64,000 nucleotides of DNA, taken from contig JAYMGJ010000194.1 in the NCBI GenBank assembly GCA_037178675.1, forward strand, positions 62,001 to 126,000, in the 5' to 3' direction. Positions 23,127 to 36,502 of the stretch are shown in pieces. The notes beneath the pieces are model-generated. The model was not told the DNA's origin. It saw nothing but the letters and a program-made list of their open reading frames with translations, and did no database searches. The stretch comes from Scleroderma bovista (taxonomy: Eukaryota > Basidiomycota > Agaricomycetes > Boletales > Sclerodermataceae). Numbering within the stretch: the first letter of the stretch is position 1; every line of letters starts with the position of its first letter. The position numbers were made by a program, and so were the translations under genes.

Positions 23127-26100
23127 CTAGCACTGTTCCGCTGGGCCTTCTTCCTCACTTTCCAGCCTACTAATAATGCCCAGGTCCCGCACACTCGCAA
23201 CAGCAATAAGCAGCGGATGTTGCACATCCAGAAGTCTCAACGTCTTCTCCATATCCTCCAATGCAAACTCCTCCATCTCCTCTAACAGGGCGATCTCTTC
23301 TTGATCGTCGTCATCTGGCTTCTCGTCAGCCCCCCTGTGACCATGGACACGCGAACTCCGGATCTTCCGTCTTTCCGCCAGTGTCGTTAGCTGTGCCTTT
23401 GTCGCGTCCAATAACCCATCTGCCAGATCGGGTGTGAACAGGCCCATCCCGACAACGCGGAGTGTGTCTGCAGTCGAGCGGTACAAAGAGCCAACGAATG
23501 ATGGGTCTGGCTCAGTGCGTAGGCATTTGACGAGTTGGTGAAGGGAAGCAGTTACCATTTGGGCTGTGAGTGTACCGCTGGTTTTACCACATGATAGAAG
23601 GAGCGGAATCAATCTTCCCCGTCCAAGTCAGTGTCAACCCAATCCCGGCAGTCGTCAGTGTACGTTATGTGGCGCAGGAACAAGGGATATGGCCATAGCA
23701 AGCGTAACCAGAGACGCGTCCGTAGAGGTACGACAAGTCAGTAAATCGCCCTGTCACCAGACCAGCATACGTACCTACACGCAGCCTCCCGCACCCCCTC
23801 ATGGAAATAGAACAATAATGCCGGCAGCGCAAGCTCCAGACTCTGCGATAAGTACGGTCCAAAGCGCGGGCCCAGCGTGTTACAGTAGATGACTAGAGTG
23901 TCGAACGCTTGGCATTTCTCTTCAATCGTAGATGTTCGTATTCCGACAATTTGGCCATCCATTGAGATGGTCTCCCATCCTTCACGGTCGTAGTTTGTTT
24001 CATCCTCATCTGCATTAAAATGTGGACGAGAGTACAAAGGCAATGATTAGCATGACGATAATCAAGCCACAGCAACCCCACCATAGATTGATACGTCCGC
24101 TTTAGCACTCGCGGCGTTCAAAAGCGGGGGCATCACTACCGGAAGGTAAGGTTCGAATTCTTGACCTAAGGCTTGACAAATTTTTGCCCATGTTGCTATC
24201 AAGTACGTTGCGAGCATCGTGTCTGAAGAGTCAACAGGGGAATCTGTCGTGTATGTCTAAGATTGGTTAGTGTATAAAGGGTCGCGGGGACGTACTTTGA
24301 ATATGGATTAAAGCATCGACGAGGGGCCGTGCATCCGGACGGAATATGTCGCGGCGTACCGCGATCGCTGTTAGTCTGTGAGAACATCCGAAGTGTGACC
24401 GAGGCGGGACCCAAACATACCTATAAGACCAGCACATTCCATAGCTTTCACCCTTAACTTCAAATGATCTGTCCCGTGCGCATTCTGAAGCACACTAAGG
24501 AGAAGGGGCATAATCGACCCGTAATACTTCTCAAATGTCGTCTCGCTTGCGTCTGCGACCATAGCTAAACTCGTGATTGCCTGTTCTTGACAGTAGCATT
24601 TTTCAGACGAAGCGTCTAGCATTTTGAGAAGGCGTTCCATGATTGGATCGAGATACGGAATGAGGGTGTCGTGTTCGACGCCTTCGCAGAAATTGATTAG
24701 GGCAGCGGCAGCGTGTGCATGGACGCTGCAAACAATAGTAATGTCACAGGAATGTAATATATGGTAGCATATGACAAACCGATGTTCTGGAGCCTCTAGT
24801 GTCGGTATCAGTGCCGAAAACAGCTGTTGATGGTGTTTCTCCTGAATAATCTCCTGTACAAACGTCAGTGTCATATTATCCCGATTGCGTCGCTATAGAG
24901 GAGATTACTTCTAGATCGGTACATAACTGCCCTCTAGACAACGATTAGTGGGTAATATAAGTGGGGGGAAAAACATACAGGCATTGAGATGCAGCATATC
25001 GTACGCGCGGATGGGCATCTTTGAACATGGGCGTTACGAGGCTAAAGATGTCCAAAACCATTAGCAGAGGTTAAGATATGGGTATCGACTCACGCGACGA
25101 CTTTGCCAAGTTCAATCTGCATGATCTTACTTGTCCCCTCCGCAATAGCAGCAATGGCCATCAATCCTGCATGCCTCTGTCTCCAATCATAGCTAGCGAG
25201 CATAGACGGTATACATTGAAATGCAGGGGGGAGAACTTCTTTTCCGCCAAGTGCACATGCGAATCTGTCGAGTGCTTGGTCGTAGATGAGAGGATAGGTG
25301 TCGTCTGTGGGGTCTTCTGAGGGCTGAATGACGTACCACACGACGTCAGACGCCACGGCATGTGTTAACATATAATTTGACAACAAAAGAAGGCCCCTTG
25401 ACGTACGTCTGCATCTAGCCATACTTCGAGGCCATCTTCAGGTAACTCCGCCATACCTTCTAGACAAGCACGGACAACTGCCACAGTCCATCCTTCTACG
25501 CGCTTAACCATACTTGGCCGCGCCTCGCTCAAGCTGATCATGAGCTCTAGCGCTATTCTTCTGACTTGTTCTTTTTCGTTATCTTCTGCTTCTGCATCTG
25601 CTTCGTCGTTCTGCTGCGTCTGTTGCTGTTGAGCGTGTTGGGACTGGGGCGGGAAAGAAAACGACGGAGTGGTACCAGGAAACGGTTTCGCAACTGTAGG
25701 CGTCGGACCTGGATCTGCACTTGGCATAATCAGTGCGCGGAAGAACGATAATAGTGCACTCATATGTGGTGCAAATAGCTGTGGATGAGATGTGCATAGA
25801 GGTGTTAACGAGCTCAGAAATGTCTTGAGGTGAGCGTTAGGCAAGGGGGGGAGTGTGTCAAGCATTGGGTAGACGAGAGAAAGGGAGTGTGTGAGTTGAG
25901 GGATGTCAGATGCGGAGAGATATGATACGCATGCTCGGAGTGCTGCTAGTCGGACCTGCACGTTAGTGAGTCGAGGGTTACATGGCGAATGTCACGGCAC
26001 GCACATCTACACTCTGAGTGTCCCGCAGACCCTTTTCAAACACCGAAAGGACAGCATCAGTCTGCAGATCCATGACGAGATTCGGACATCCCGAAAACAC

Positions 26101-26715
26101 TCTAAACGCGCACTCCCTAAATCCATGTAATTCTGCCTGTGTCATATGGAACGCCTGGGCTTGGAGTGCATGCCATGGACGTCCACGGTTCATTGCGGTA
26201 TTGGCAAGATCACATACCGTATCGACAGTTTTTCTGCGTACGGAATCGGATGGTTCATGCGAGAGGGAGTGAAGGAGGAGACGCTCGAGGTTTGATAGAG
26301 AGTGGTTTGGCATGTGGTCGTATAGAGTTATGCGTGGGTCTTTTTGGGTGTGGGTATGATGGGACTGGGGAGGCGAGCGGAAGAGAAGCCGCCGGAGAAG
26401 AACGAGCGAGAAAGAGCGCATCTGTTATGTTAAGTATATGATCATCAGCTGCGACAATGAGTGTTTGGGATACTCACCACTTCTGTATCTGCTGCAATGG
26501 CGAACTGGGCCAATGCGAGCAGATAAAGATCTGGTGTATGTGCAAGACGGTCATTGACTGCCTTCTCTGCTCTGGGGTGGGTTATCGGTGCGTTTCGCGT
26601 ATGGCGTGGTGACTCGCACTACATACTTTGAGCGTATTTCGTTGTCTCCAAGGACTAGATTTGCAAGGATTTGAGTAAGCTCTGCTGTGATCTCTGGTGG
26701 AACGACAGGTTCCAT
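23127..26715 (-). CDS. Importin-beta / karyopherin (IPO5-like HEAT-repeat protein)
   Basis: The gene starts at the ATG at 26715 (first exon 26627-26715, MEPVVPPEITAELTQILANL) and runs through a dozen or so short introns to the stop at 23127. The product is a chain of HEAT repeats: N-terminal LVLLRRLLFRS, then DWRQRHAGLMAIAAIAEG, AHPRVRYAASQCLGQLC, HAHAAAALINFCEG and RVKAMECAGLI. These last segments are typical of importin-beta-3/IPO5/Kap121, which carries ribosomal and other cargoes into the nucleus with Ran. An insert near residue 320 is rich in Gln and acidic residues. By my count it is about 970 aa, shorter than the usual 1,090, with the stop soon after an acidic segment and a DLGIISRLESEEE tail. 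The last HEAT repeats may therefore be missing, or a downstream exon is unseen. Confidence 0.85.
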
Positions 26716-27334
26716 TCTGGTGAGCGGTGGATGGATGAGATCTGCTATTACAATGTACTCCGGATCTGAGTCTCGAAAGCAACACTAAGAGGAGCTCTCT
26801 GAAGCTGATACTGCACTCGCTCGAAGTTCGGTCACCTATATCACGAAATACCCATTAATTTGGTACTTACCAGATGAAAAGTTGACGACACCACAGGCAA
26901 AGGTGTGCAAAGGATTTGCGACTCTCGGCTTCGACAGCCCCTGTGTGTCTATTGTTACTCTGGTGTCTGTGTTTCTGTGATGCTGTGAGCACTCTGTCCT
27001 GTTGTTTGTCGAATCTAACATTTTCTCAAAATAGATTTTTTTCACGGTCAAAATGTGCTGTCAAAATTATTCAAGGGTTATCAGATACATTTTGTCACTC
27101 ATCTTCGGTCAGCTAATCTTACTCTCGTCCTCGCTCACACCTCCAAAATATCGAAATTCCAGTATCTGGACTACAAAGAGCTCTATCTTGCCTTTGAACG
27201 AGGCCACTGTAGGTCCGTTTAGTGTCAGGAGTGAACTTGTAATGTTAAAACAGATCAGTGATGGTCCGTGCGTGAGAATGCCACACCCATCCTCTTTCAT
27301 GACGCAGAACCGTAGCTCGTGCTTTGATAATAAA
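26716..27334. other. Divergent promoter region between importin and F-box genes
   Basis: This 619-bp region has no supported gene. A frame running 27053-27334 in phase with the F-box start could extend that protein upstream, but it has no domain character, so I treat it as 5' UTR. Confidence 0.45.
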
Positions 27335-30300
27335 ATGACACCGGAGACACCATTGCAATCGTATTACAAGGGAAAGAAAACACACAGATCCTGGAACAAC
27401 CTACCACCAGAAATCATCCGGTGTGTAACTACAGAGCAGACGGCTATGCTTGCTGAAAACACAACCACAGAACCATCGCCACATTCCTACTCCTCGATGT
27501 CCAGCTATCGAACTATTGTCCCCTCTCCTGGGACGCTGCTGAACTCTGGCATTCTCGTATCACGTATACGACGCTACGCGATGCACTCGACATCGAGAGA
27601 TTGATGCAGGTATCCCCTCTGTGGGCTGTTGCACGTACGTCCCCCCTTTTTTCTATCTCACTACCATCCTCATCCGCACACATAGTCGAAACACATCTCT
27701 TCTGGTCAAAAGCTTGTGCAGTCATCGATCCACATGACATCCTCGCTCACTGTGCCATCGTGCGCGCTCCTGCTCCAGTCGCTGGCACGGGTACCGCTGG
27801 TGCCGCCACCACTACAGCACAATCGCACCACTTTCGTATCACACCATACCGCCACTTCCGACAGTTGACAACACGAAGCTGCATCGTCTGTCGCATCAAC
27901 GCACCATACTCATCCGCAGGACTAGCAGCCGCAAAACGCACTCTACCTGTCCCCGTACTGGGTAATGTTGCACTCTGCAGGGACCACCGCAAGTCCATGT
28001 TTTGTGGACTTTGTCTGCGTGAGGCTCCCCCCGCCGAATATGACCCTCCGCTGGATATACACGCGAACACGCTCAGATTCACCGGGTATCAGCAACATCA
28101 TGCACAGGGATATCAGCAGCAGTACGCACCCATCTCGTTCAACCCTGCACTTATGGTATGCTGTGCCGAAAACGAAGACGACGATACTTGGCCAGGGGTA
28201 GAGACGACGTGCCGATCATGTCGATGTGAATACCTGTGGCAACGGATATCCACTAGTACGCGCGACCGCGAAGCAATCGGCGGCCCCCGTTTTGTGCCCC
28301 CTCCAACCACGTCACCCTTGACAGCATCAGGAGTCGTAGAAGGCACAATTGCAACATCCCGCTATCCCCCAGCCAAATATGCATCTTCCGACTGGGAAAC
28401 CCGCCAAACAGTAGACGCATTCATAGACTTAGGCGAAGGATCCATATCAGAAGTAATCGCCGTTGCACGAGAAAAATTCTGGTTAAGGTCACATACGAAG
28501 ATGACCGAGATTATGGAACAAGCGGTGGCTGCTACAAAATGGACAGGCGAGACTTCTTCGTTGACCACAGCATCAGCAGCATGCGCGCGATCTCCGTACT
28601 CGTCCGAGTACGTGTCTAACCGCGTTGTCGAGGGTCCCGAAGCTGCAGCAAATAACGAGGAGAACGACGCAGCAACAGCAGCAGAAGAAGAAGAAGAAGG
28701 GGAGGAAGAGGAGGAGGAAGAGGAGGAGGAAGAAGAAGAGGAGGAAGAGGACCCTGAACTCCTTTCTCTCACTGAAACATGCTCGACTGTGCGCGACCTT
28801 GCCGTCTCAGACTGGGCACGCACACGGATACTCGATGGACACTGGTGTAGTCCCGCAGATCAGTGGTACGGGTATGCGTGGCCTGCCGGGGGAGGCGTGA
28901 GGGATGCAGGAGCAGATACGGAGAGTGAGCCTGACGAAGACCACGACGCCTACGGGGCCAGCGGGGTAAGGAGAGTTGCGCGTGTACGCGCGGTTCATCC
29001 GTGTCCATGGTCAATCCCACGCGCAGACGATGCAAGTGATAATGACGATATCGACATCCATCCCCGTCAATCCACAGTGCGCACCCCTGCCCCACCCTCA
29101 TTCACCCTCTGCGAACAAGCATACCGCGCGTATCAGAAACAGCTCCGTCTGATCCTGTTACCTGCGATGGTAAACCTTGTAAGGCGTATTGTTGTCGAAG
29201 CCGGTGCAGACGCCGATTCTGGAACCGATGCCGGGAATTTGCACATGAAGGGAGATGTAAATGAAATCACGGATGCGGAGGTGGACGCGAGTGTAGCGAG
29301 GAGGATTGCAAGTATGGATCTTGGAGATGTACTAGAGGGTCTAAGAGATCCCAGTGTATGGTTCGAAGAGTTCGACTGGGCGCGTGCACGTGAGCGCCAA
29401 CATCGACGCCAGCACGGCGGGGAGGGGGACCATGACAGGAACAGGACGCACGATCGCGAAGAAGACGCAAGTAGCAGCGGCACCTCGCATACTACCAGTC
29501 CCGTTCTATCAACTACAACTCTGCATACCACACCCTCACCTCCGCCGGTGCGCGGTGCTCGTGCTGGGGGTGAAAATTTGGCTAAACACGATGGGGATAG
29601 AATGGTCGACCAGAAGGACGAGGGCGAGCCCAAGGAGAGGTTCGAGCAGAGGCACAAGACACGGCTTATCCACCCTATTCCGCATATCCCCGTGACGATT
29701 GGGCATATGGCCCAGTTCAGCTTGGAAGCGTTTAAGATGGTACGTCTTCCTATCCTTTCTTTCCTATCCTTTTCTCTTTGGCAGTGTGGTTCTCCCCTTT
29801 ATTAGACTTCCTTTTGTGCGAAAGCAAGCAGAAACTGATAAGCGTGCATCCTTGGAAATAGGTATGGCGAGAAGCGTGCGCGCCGCTGTTTCATTGCCAA
29901 TGTACGATTTGCGAGAGGGCAGTGGTTGGTGCCGCTGCGAATAGGACTGGGACGACGTGTACGACGGCGACGCAGCAGGTGTACCAGGCTCCAGTGCAGC
30001 CAGTACAGACGCAGGTACAGGTGCACGCGACGGTGCCGTCGCACCCCATTCAAGTAACGCCAACCCAAACCCAACGGCAGAACTCACCACAAATAACACT
30101 CGAAGAAGTACGCGTGATTCTGCGCACAGAGGAGGAAGAGGAAGAAGAAGACCTTTATGAAGAGGAGGAGGAGGAGAGTGAGAATGGGAATGAGAATGGG
30201 AAGAATTCATCTGTCCCGGATGTCCACCCTACCCGTCCTGACAGCGGTGCTCACTTTCACTCCAATCACATCCACGCCTCCATCGGTGCAATCACCCCAC

Positions 30301-31076
30301 GCAAACGCTCTTCTGGCGACCTGGATGCCGACGCCGACGCCGACTGTGGCACCGACGCGCGCGGCCACAGCGACGGGACATGTCCATCTGGGGAGAAGGG
30401 TGTAATACGTGTTTCCACTCCGCCGAAGCGGGCGCGTACCGCTGTGGAAGATGTGGCTACGAGCACGACGAATGCGAATGCGAACAACCTGGCCGACACC
30501 AAAACGATGAGCACGCACGCGACAACCACAGTAAAGCAGCGCAAACGATCGTCGGAAGAACTCGACACGCATCTCTTTGCATCGACCACACACGATCAGC
30601 GCGGGCTGCAGAAACGGCTGCGAGTAGATGGTACCGGATCAGGGACGGGGCTAGGGGTATCGTTGCCGGCGTCAGTGCCATTGTCGCAGTCGCGATGTGC
30701 ACGAGCGGGAATACCGCGCGTGGGGGCGCATACGCATACACCACGATCGGGAATACATAATTCAGGGATACACGCTCACGCGCGTATGCCGCGCTCGTTG
30801 TCGACGTCGCCGCCGTCATCGATTACTGTCAACACAAGTGCCTCGTCCGAGGGTGGGCTGAATGCGCAGAAGGGTGTTGGCGTGGGAGGCACAAGTGAAT
30901 GCAAAGCGGCCGAGCCACAGCCCGCACTCGCGCAGGCGCGAACACGTGGACCTGTTGACGTGAGTATGTGTACCATCGGAGATGGCAAATTTCCTGGGCT
31001 TGGTGTACATCGTATAACGGGACTGGTTGAGGGCGGCGAGCTGGACGGGCTGTACGTGTTTGACGAGGGAGTGTAG
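27335..31076 (+). CDS. Large F-box-like protein with cysteine cluster and polyglutamate tracts
   Basis: Exons 27335-27420, 27471-27634, 27686-29739 and 29862-31076 give 1,172 aa. The N-terminus reads SWNNLPPEIIRTIATFLLL, an F-box-like opening with the intron inside the Arg codon; F-box proteins link substrates to SCF ubiquitin ligases through Skp1. About residues 150-260 hold spaced Cys/His groups (CIVCRINAPY, CRDHRKSMFCGLC, CRSCRCEY) that could bind zinc. A tract of about 23 acidic residues, nearly all Glu, follows near residue 430, then more disordered acidic and Ser/Thr-rich segments, basic PKRAR-type clusters that may be nuclear signals, and a conserved-looking end (FPGLGVHRITGLVEGGELDGLYVF). 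The ATG at 27335 follows an AAA context, and the upstream frame is open, so the start is tentative. Confidence 0.8.
28681..28750 (+). repeat. GAA/GAG trinucleotide tract encoding polyglutamate
   Basis: About 70 bp of nearly pure GAA and GAG codons lie inside the F-box-like gene. The same low-complexity style recurs at 30129-30182. The opposite strand gives false Ser-rich frames. Confidence 0.9.
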
Positions 31077-31488
31077 TGTCTTGGGGAATTGGTTCGGCTT
31101 TACTTCTATTTTTTTTTTCCATTTGTTTGTGTGAGATTCATTCGCCCCAAAGCTGAAAATGTCGCAAAACCTCCCCGGTTTCCTATTTCCACCACTATCA
31201 AATGTATGCACTTCCCTCAGACAGGTTCATTGTTTCAATGTATAGTATACCAATCTTTATAGTCACAGGGAATGCAATACTGCCTGTGCTGCTCACTTAG
31301 AGCCATTGCTGGGCTCATTTTGGGTTAGAAAGCCCCCAGGTTAAGTAACAGGCTAGACATATTGGGTTACTAGGTCACTTCGTAACAAAATTCCAAGTCA
31401 TATGCTTCCAACATACGTCAAGATCGTTACAAAAGACAATGTGTACCGTAATATCGATTGGATCCAAGATCACTTTGCGATACAAAAG
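31077..31488. other. Convergent intergenic region, no gene seen
   Basis: This lies between the F-box-like gene (+) and the FAD oxidase (-). A T-run at 31109-31118 may mark the 3' end region of the former. Confidence 0.5.
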
Positions 31489-33997
31489 TTAGAGTGCCAT
31501 GTCAGGATAACATTCGAAAGACTTTGCGGACGGTCCCTTCCATCCAACTAACAATACTGATCAAACTTATCTTTCACAATCCAGACAACGTGTACTTACC
31601 GCAGCGCCAACAATCGAGTAGACCGTTCGGATCGCTGGGGTCATAGAAGTTAGTTAAGCAAGAAAGTTGTACACCATGAGTATGCTCACTATTTTTGCTT
31701 GATCTCCAACAACGCAGGGTAATTATCACCCCAAAACGACTCTACAGCGACAATTGTATCAGATGGAAACCACGGGGACACAAGAACTTACTCTCGTGAT
31801 CGGATTCATAGACGTCGGCCTCGTTCTGGGGGAGAGACGTCAAAGCATATCGAATTATAAAACGGCGGAAGACACTAACGAAATAAGCACCCGAATTTGG
31901 AGCAAGCTTTCTCAGCCCATGGGTTAGGAAATGCATGGTCCCAAAGGCTTGTTTAATATCGACAGAAGTGGCGTCATGGTTCCATGGAAACATGCCGACG
32001 ATCTTTAGAAATTGTCAATCATCGTTTAAATTTGTTCATAAAGTCCGACGTACGTGCCAAAGTGAGTTACGCCAGGCAGGAGTGACGGAGGTGTCATCCC
32101 CGGTACTATTGTATATTGCAGGAGGAGCAAAGAGGACCATGAGACCGGGTGCAGCAGATAAGAACGTGCTGAGTTGCGTTCGGCCCTTCTCGGACTCAAA
32201 GTTCGCCTTGGGAATGAGACGTGAACTGGTCGTATGCGGGACTCCACAGAACTACGGTGACTGTCAGCTATCTGAGGTAAAATTGGACATTGCGGAATAC
32301 CTCAACCCCGATATAGGCGCTGAAGAACGAAAGCCACGACGGCATTGTGGTGAGGGTGAAGGCGCCTCCAGCCTCGTGGATAAAATCAGACAACTCCTTG
32401 AACGAGACCTCTGCCTCATCCAGGCTCAAGGTAGGGTTAACGAAGAGATTCCCAAGCATGATCTCCAACTGCACAAACGTCGTCACCCAATTGAATAGAC
32501 AGTTAAATCAAGCAGATACTTGCACTGGTAAACCCACCCCAACCTTCCGAAGACCATTTCATCGCATTGTTTACGAGGATTTCATTGAACCGCTTTGTAT
32601 GCTCGGATGGGAAGGAAAACTTGGCTCTGAAGCGAGTAAGGCATCAGGTAGTTAAAAAGACCATAGATCATGCAAACTTACACTTGTAAGGGCATCTGTT
32701 TCTCCACCATGCTGGTCGCCTCCAGAACGACACCAAATGTTCCGCCTCCTCCCCCACGCAATGCCCAGAACAGATCACTGTTTTGGCACTGGTTTGCTAT
32801 CCGCAGCTGGCCGTCAGGGGTAACGACCTTGATCTCGAGCTGTATGGGGTGGCGTCGTCTTGCCATCCGATTCTTATTTGCAGGGCACACTTACAACACG
32901 ATCGACTCCGAGACCATACATCGGAGTCAAAAGACCATGCCCTCCGCCCTACCATGATTGGCTTGGAATCAGCGGATTACGCATAGGAGGAGGGGGTTTG
33001 CTACCAATAACCAACCGCCGTGCCATGCCACAGAAGATGAAAATCCACCTATCGCAGTGACTTTATGCTGATCTGCAAATTGATAGACTTCTAACATTGT
33101 AGCGCCAGTCTGTATTTCAAATTAGGGGGTCACTATAGAGTAGATGTGGACATGTGGACATACTCCAGCAGTAATTGCTCGATATGTTGCGCCTTGCGCA
33201 CAGCCAGTCGGGACGAAGGCCTCATGATAACTTAACTAGGGGCGTGTTTCAGTTAGTGGCACACTTTATATCGGACTAACTAACAGAATTGAGGTTGCGC
33301 ATCTGCAATTTATTGTTAAACAGACTTTGTAAGACAAAGGAAGGGACGTACCCATAGTGCCAAGGATCCTTTCATAGTCGATCGTCCAAAAAAATCGTGG
33401 CCAGAGTTCCTGATCGATAATGGGGTACCAGTGAGCTCGGAGAAAGAAAATGCCGCAATAACGTCCGATGCATCTTTAACTTCAAGCTACCATGCCAGAG
33501 TTTTAGCAGAATTCTACATGAGTGTTTGAGTGACATACATAATGTTCGGATATACTCCCCCGACTGCACTCTGTGCCAATGTATGCCACAGGATTCGCGG
33601 GATTGTTGTAATCTAGCAAGCATTTCTCTTCTTTGCTCAAACACGAGTCCCAGGCGCCCTAAGCATCAAGGTTAGCGCCATACGGAGGAAGAAAGAAATA
33701 ACCAACGAATATCGTGCTTCCGTAGCCACGAGAACGGAACGGCTGTGAATGGTAGTTGGCCTGAACGGCTGCGCAGGCTTGCGAATCAGGAGAAACTGCC
33801 CGGCCGTCGTAGGAGGAGAAACAAGGCAGTGCAAGAGGTGCTGCAGTTCGTAAGCGGCCCCCAACCGTGGCATTGAGGTTGGTTAGAGAATTCGGAGAAA
33901 CACGATCATGGACAAGGAGGTAGCGACCAAGAACAAGTATGATCAAGGAGATGATGACCGTGGGGCTCCTCGCAAGATTGAGTATCGGGGCCAACAT
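31489..33997 (-). CDS. Berberine-bridge-like FAD-linked oxidase, membrane-anchored or secreted
   Basis: The gene reads from the ATG at 33997 to the stop at 31489 through many 45-60 nt introns. Residues 8-24 are a hydrophobic segment (signal anchor or signal peptide). The FAD domain shows [16 protein letters not shown], whose His is the usual covalent FAD site, then [24 protein letters not shown] and the [17 protein letters not shown] flavin loop. The C-terminal BBE domain ends with [18 protein letters not shown] and DCWRCVGWKG, as in the family. These enzymes use oxygen to oxidise alcohols, carbohydrates or secondary metabolites. I followed the frame across every junction I checked and saw no break. 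It belongs to the oxidative gene group with the P450 genes to the right. It could act in lignocellulose or sugar oxidation instead of metabolite synthesis. Confidence 0.9.
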
Positions 33998-36502
33998 GAT
34001 GATGGGGCCTAGTAAACCTGACTCAATGGCAGTGCGGCCCCGAATTTAAGTCAGTTTACACGAGTCAGCCATTTCTCACACAGCCCAGGTGTGCTGCATT
34101 CGGTTCTGATCCGGTGAACATTACGCAAACAGTAGATGGGAACGCACATTGCTGATGCGAATTTGAACGGTTCAGCAACAATGTTAGTTCATGTCCAATA
34201 TGCAGGCGCCTCCACTTTCCGGCCATCGCTCGTTCCATATCACCACGCACCGTCACGATCCAGTTGTTGCGTCAGTGCTCGTGCTACCTCAGTGTCGTTT
34301 GGACTGCTGCGATCCTTTTTAGGAGATACACAGCGGTCAATTGATTAATCCCGTTTGGTTTACTGTCAGTGTCAACGCATAGCCTATGATATCAAATATT
34401 CCACCCACTTGTTGGCCAGTTTCTCACTACCCCCTAACAATAACTTTTCCGTCCAGCCACATTTCGCTATAAAGGAATTCTTAAATGCTACGAGGTTGCA
34501 AATCGACGTCGATCTACGCAGTACATATTCGTTGGATAGCAAGACAAGCGCTAATGATGGTCATGCCGAGTGATGGGTGGCGTCTGTTGAACAGACCTCA
34601 AAGTTGACAAAACCGCATGATCATGAAACATGGTGCCAAGCCACTCTCATCTCTCACACACATCATGTACAGTTCTGATAACCATATCCACCAACTGAGC
34701 CTGCTCAATTCCCCAGTATCCACTGTGCATGCTGCCCACACTTTCATAGCATACCCAACATCTCATATCATCCCATCAAGTACATATATACTCTAATAGT
34801 CCCATGGATAACTAGTCACATGCACCCGATTGCACGTCCGATGGTAGGCACAACAGACAAGTTATGTTTGGTATAAAATTTGATGTGGAACAACCTTTAT
34901 AATAGTATAGTATACTTGTGAGGGTTGAGTATTGGCCCCAGCACACGAAATGTCCAAGCACCTCGTGAAACTTTGCAAGAGAGCAGTGATGGCGGTGCAT
35001 AGAGTCAGAAGGCCATGGAACATCAAACAATGACCGCGAAGAGGCTCGCAAGCACAGAGACCCAGCAGTTGCACCTAAGAGGATAGCGACAAGAATGCAA
35101 ACCTACCTAACATGCCAGGCACGCTGCATGAAGCGTGAGAGTCAAGTCAAGTCACAGGAGCTGCGAGCGACACTAATGCTGCCAACTGAAGGCGAGTAGG
35201 AGGCAGCGGAGGGCGTTGTGACGGCCGAGTGCACGAATGGGACAGTTGTGGAGTCAATGGAATGACTGCCGCACTGGGTGGAGAACCGGCAAAGGGAGCC
35301 AGTAAAGTTGCCAAGGGCTACAAAATCGTGAGTAGAGGCTAAATGTGATTCCAGAAAACGGAGCCACATTGGAAAGAAAACAATCAGCGCGACGAGAATG
35401 CAAATGAATACGTACCAAACCACATGGACTGCCGCTTGAGGGGGGTAGGCAGCATGAGCGTGGAGATGTAAGACAGTGCATACTCGATGCGGAGCACCTC
35501 AGTGTTTGAACAGATCGGTCGAGTGGCCAGATGGACATTTTGAGAGGCCTGATGTGTGCGTCGAGCGCATCAAACGGCACTGAAACAGCCCGGATGGGCC
35601 ACGGTGATCATCATGGCATGATGCACGCTGCGACTGTCGAGAGCGAGATGGCTGGCGGAGGTGACGACGAACAAAACGGAAGCGACAGAGGTGTGGACGG
35701 CATGACTAGCGGCAGCGACATCAACTCAACGGGAGTCGAAGCAGCGCAGCTAGTTGCAGGGTATCAGCATATGTGTCACAATAGAAGAATGCGAAATTGG
35801 GACTCACTAGTGTCGCCCTCAGAGCGTCCGCACTGGACCACTGGACGGCGACGGCGACGCGCAAGAATAAAAATCGAAGCTAGGAATGTGAATCAAGCTC
35901 GAGAACGTGAAATGGCTTCTCTAGAACGCGCATGCGTCGTGTAGCCACCGGGAACACCTCGAAACGCACCAGTGAGGTCGTTGGACCCAATCGTCGACGT
36001 AGAAGAATTAAAATTGCATCTACAAACGTTAGTCGAGCGCTGGACGAGAAGAACGCTTAGCGGGGACGCAATGGTCAATGTTCGAGCCCATTGTCTGCTT
36101 GCGAAAGGAAGGATAACCATGAAGTTATCATTACGAAGTCGATCAGTGTGACGGAATGTGCTCACACAATAGTCCATTCTCGGTAGAGAATTCCTTTGGG
36201 TCACTCAGAAAGAACTGGCCAAGAAACTCTGTAAGAGGTAGACTGGGGGAAATACATCAAATATCCTACGTCCTTAAGTATTTCTACGTGCAGCGGGAGA
36301 ATGAACGAGTATCTAAAAGAGAAACAAAGAAACAAGTAAATCCGAGGCGTTACGATTCATAGGTCGTTACAATCAGATTGAAGTACAGAAACAGTACACA
36401 TGAATGTCTACATACGCTGCATTTCATTGATTGGCAGTAAGAACAGGAATCGCAGGCCAGAGCTGCCAGGCCATGCCCGATTTGAGTGTGGAGGAACATA
36501 TC
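33998..36502. other. 2.5-kb intergenic region, only doubtful ORFs
   Basis: No convincing gene is visible. A minus-strand frame of 93 codons at 35142-35423 begins with a hydrophobic membrane-like segment, but a good intron (GTACGT ... TGTAG) overlaps it, so the frame may be partly intronic. A plus-strand frame at 35531-35944 overlaps it in composition only. The copy of the repeat shared with G-alpha intron 1 lies at 34205-34249. The region may hold a lost gene. Confidence 0.4.
34205..34249 (+). repeat. Second copy of the dispersed repeat found in G-alpha intron 1
   Basis: Positions 34223-34249 are identical over 27 bases to 20919-20945 and are in the same orientation. The copy at 34205 has an 8-bp insert between the shared 10-mer and the shared 27-mer, which shows these are related but separately evolving copies. 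Confidence 0.75.

Noticed and set aside
28362..28823. Ser-rich frame on the minus strand
   Set aside because: It is the mirror of the GAA/GAG tract in the F-box-like gene.
35531..35944. Plus-strand frame of 137 codons
   Set aside because: Low-complexity composition, no splice or promoter context, and no recognisable domain; left as doubtful in the region entry.
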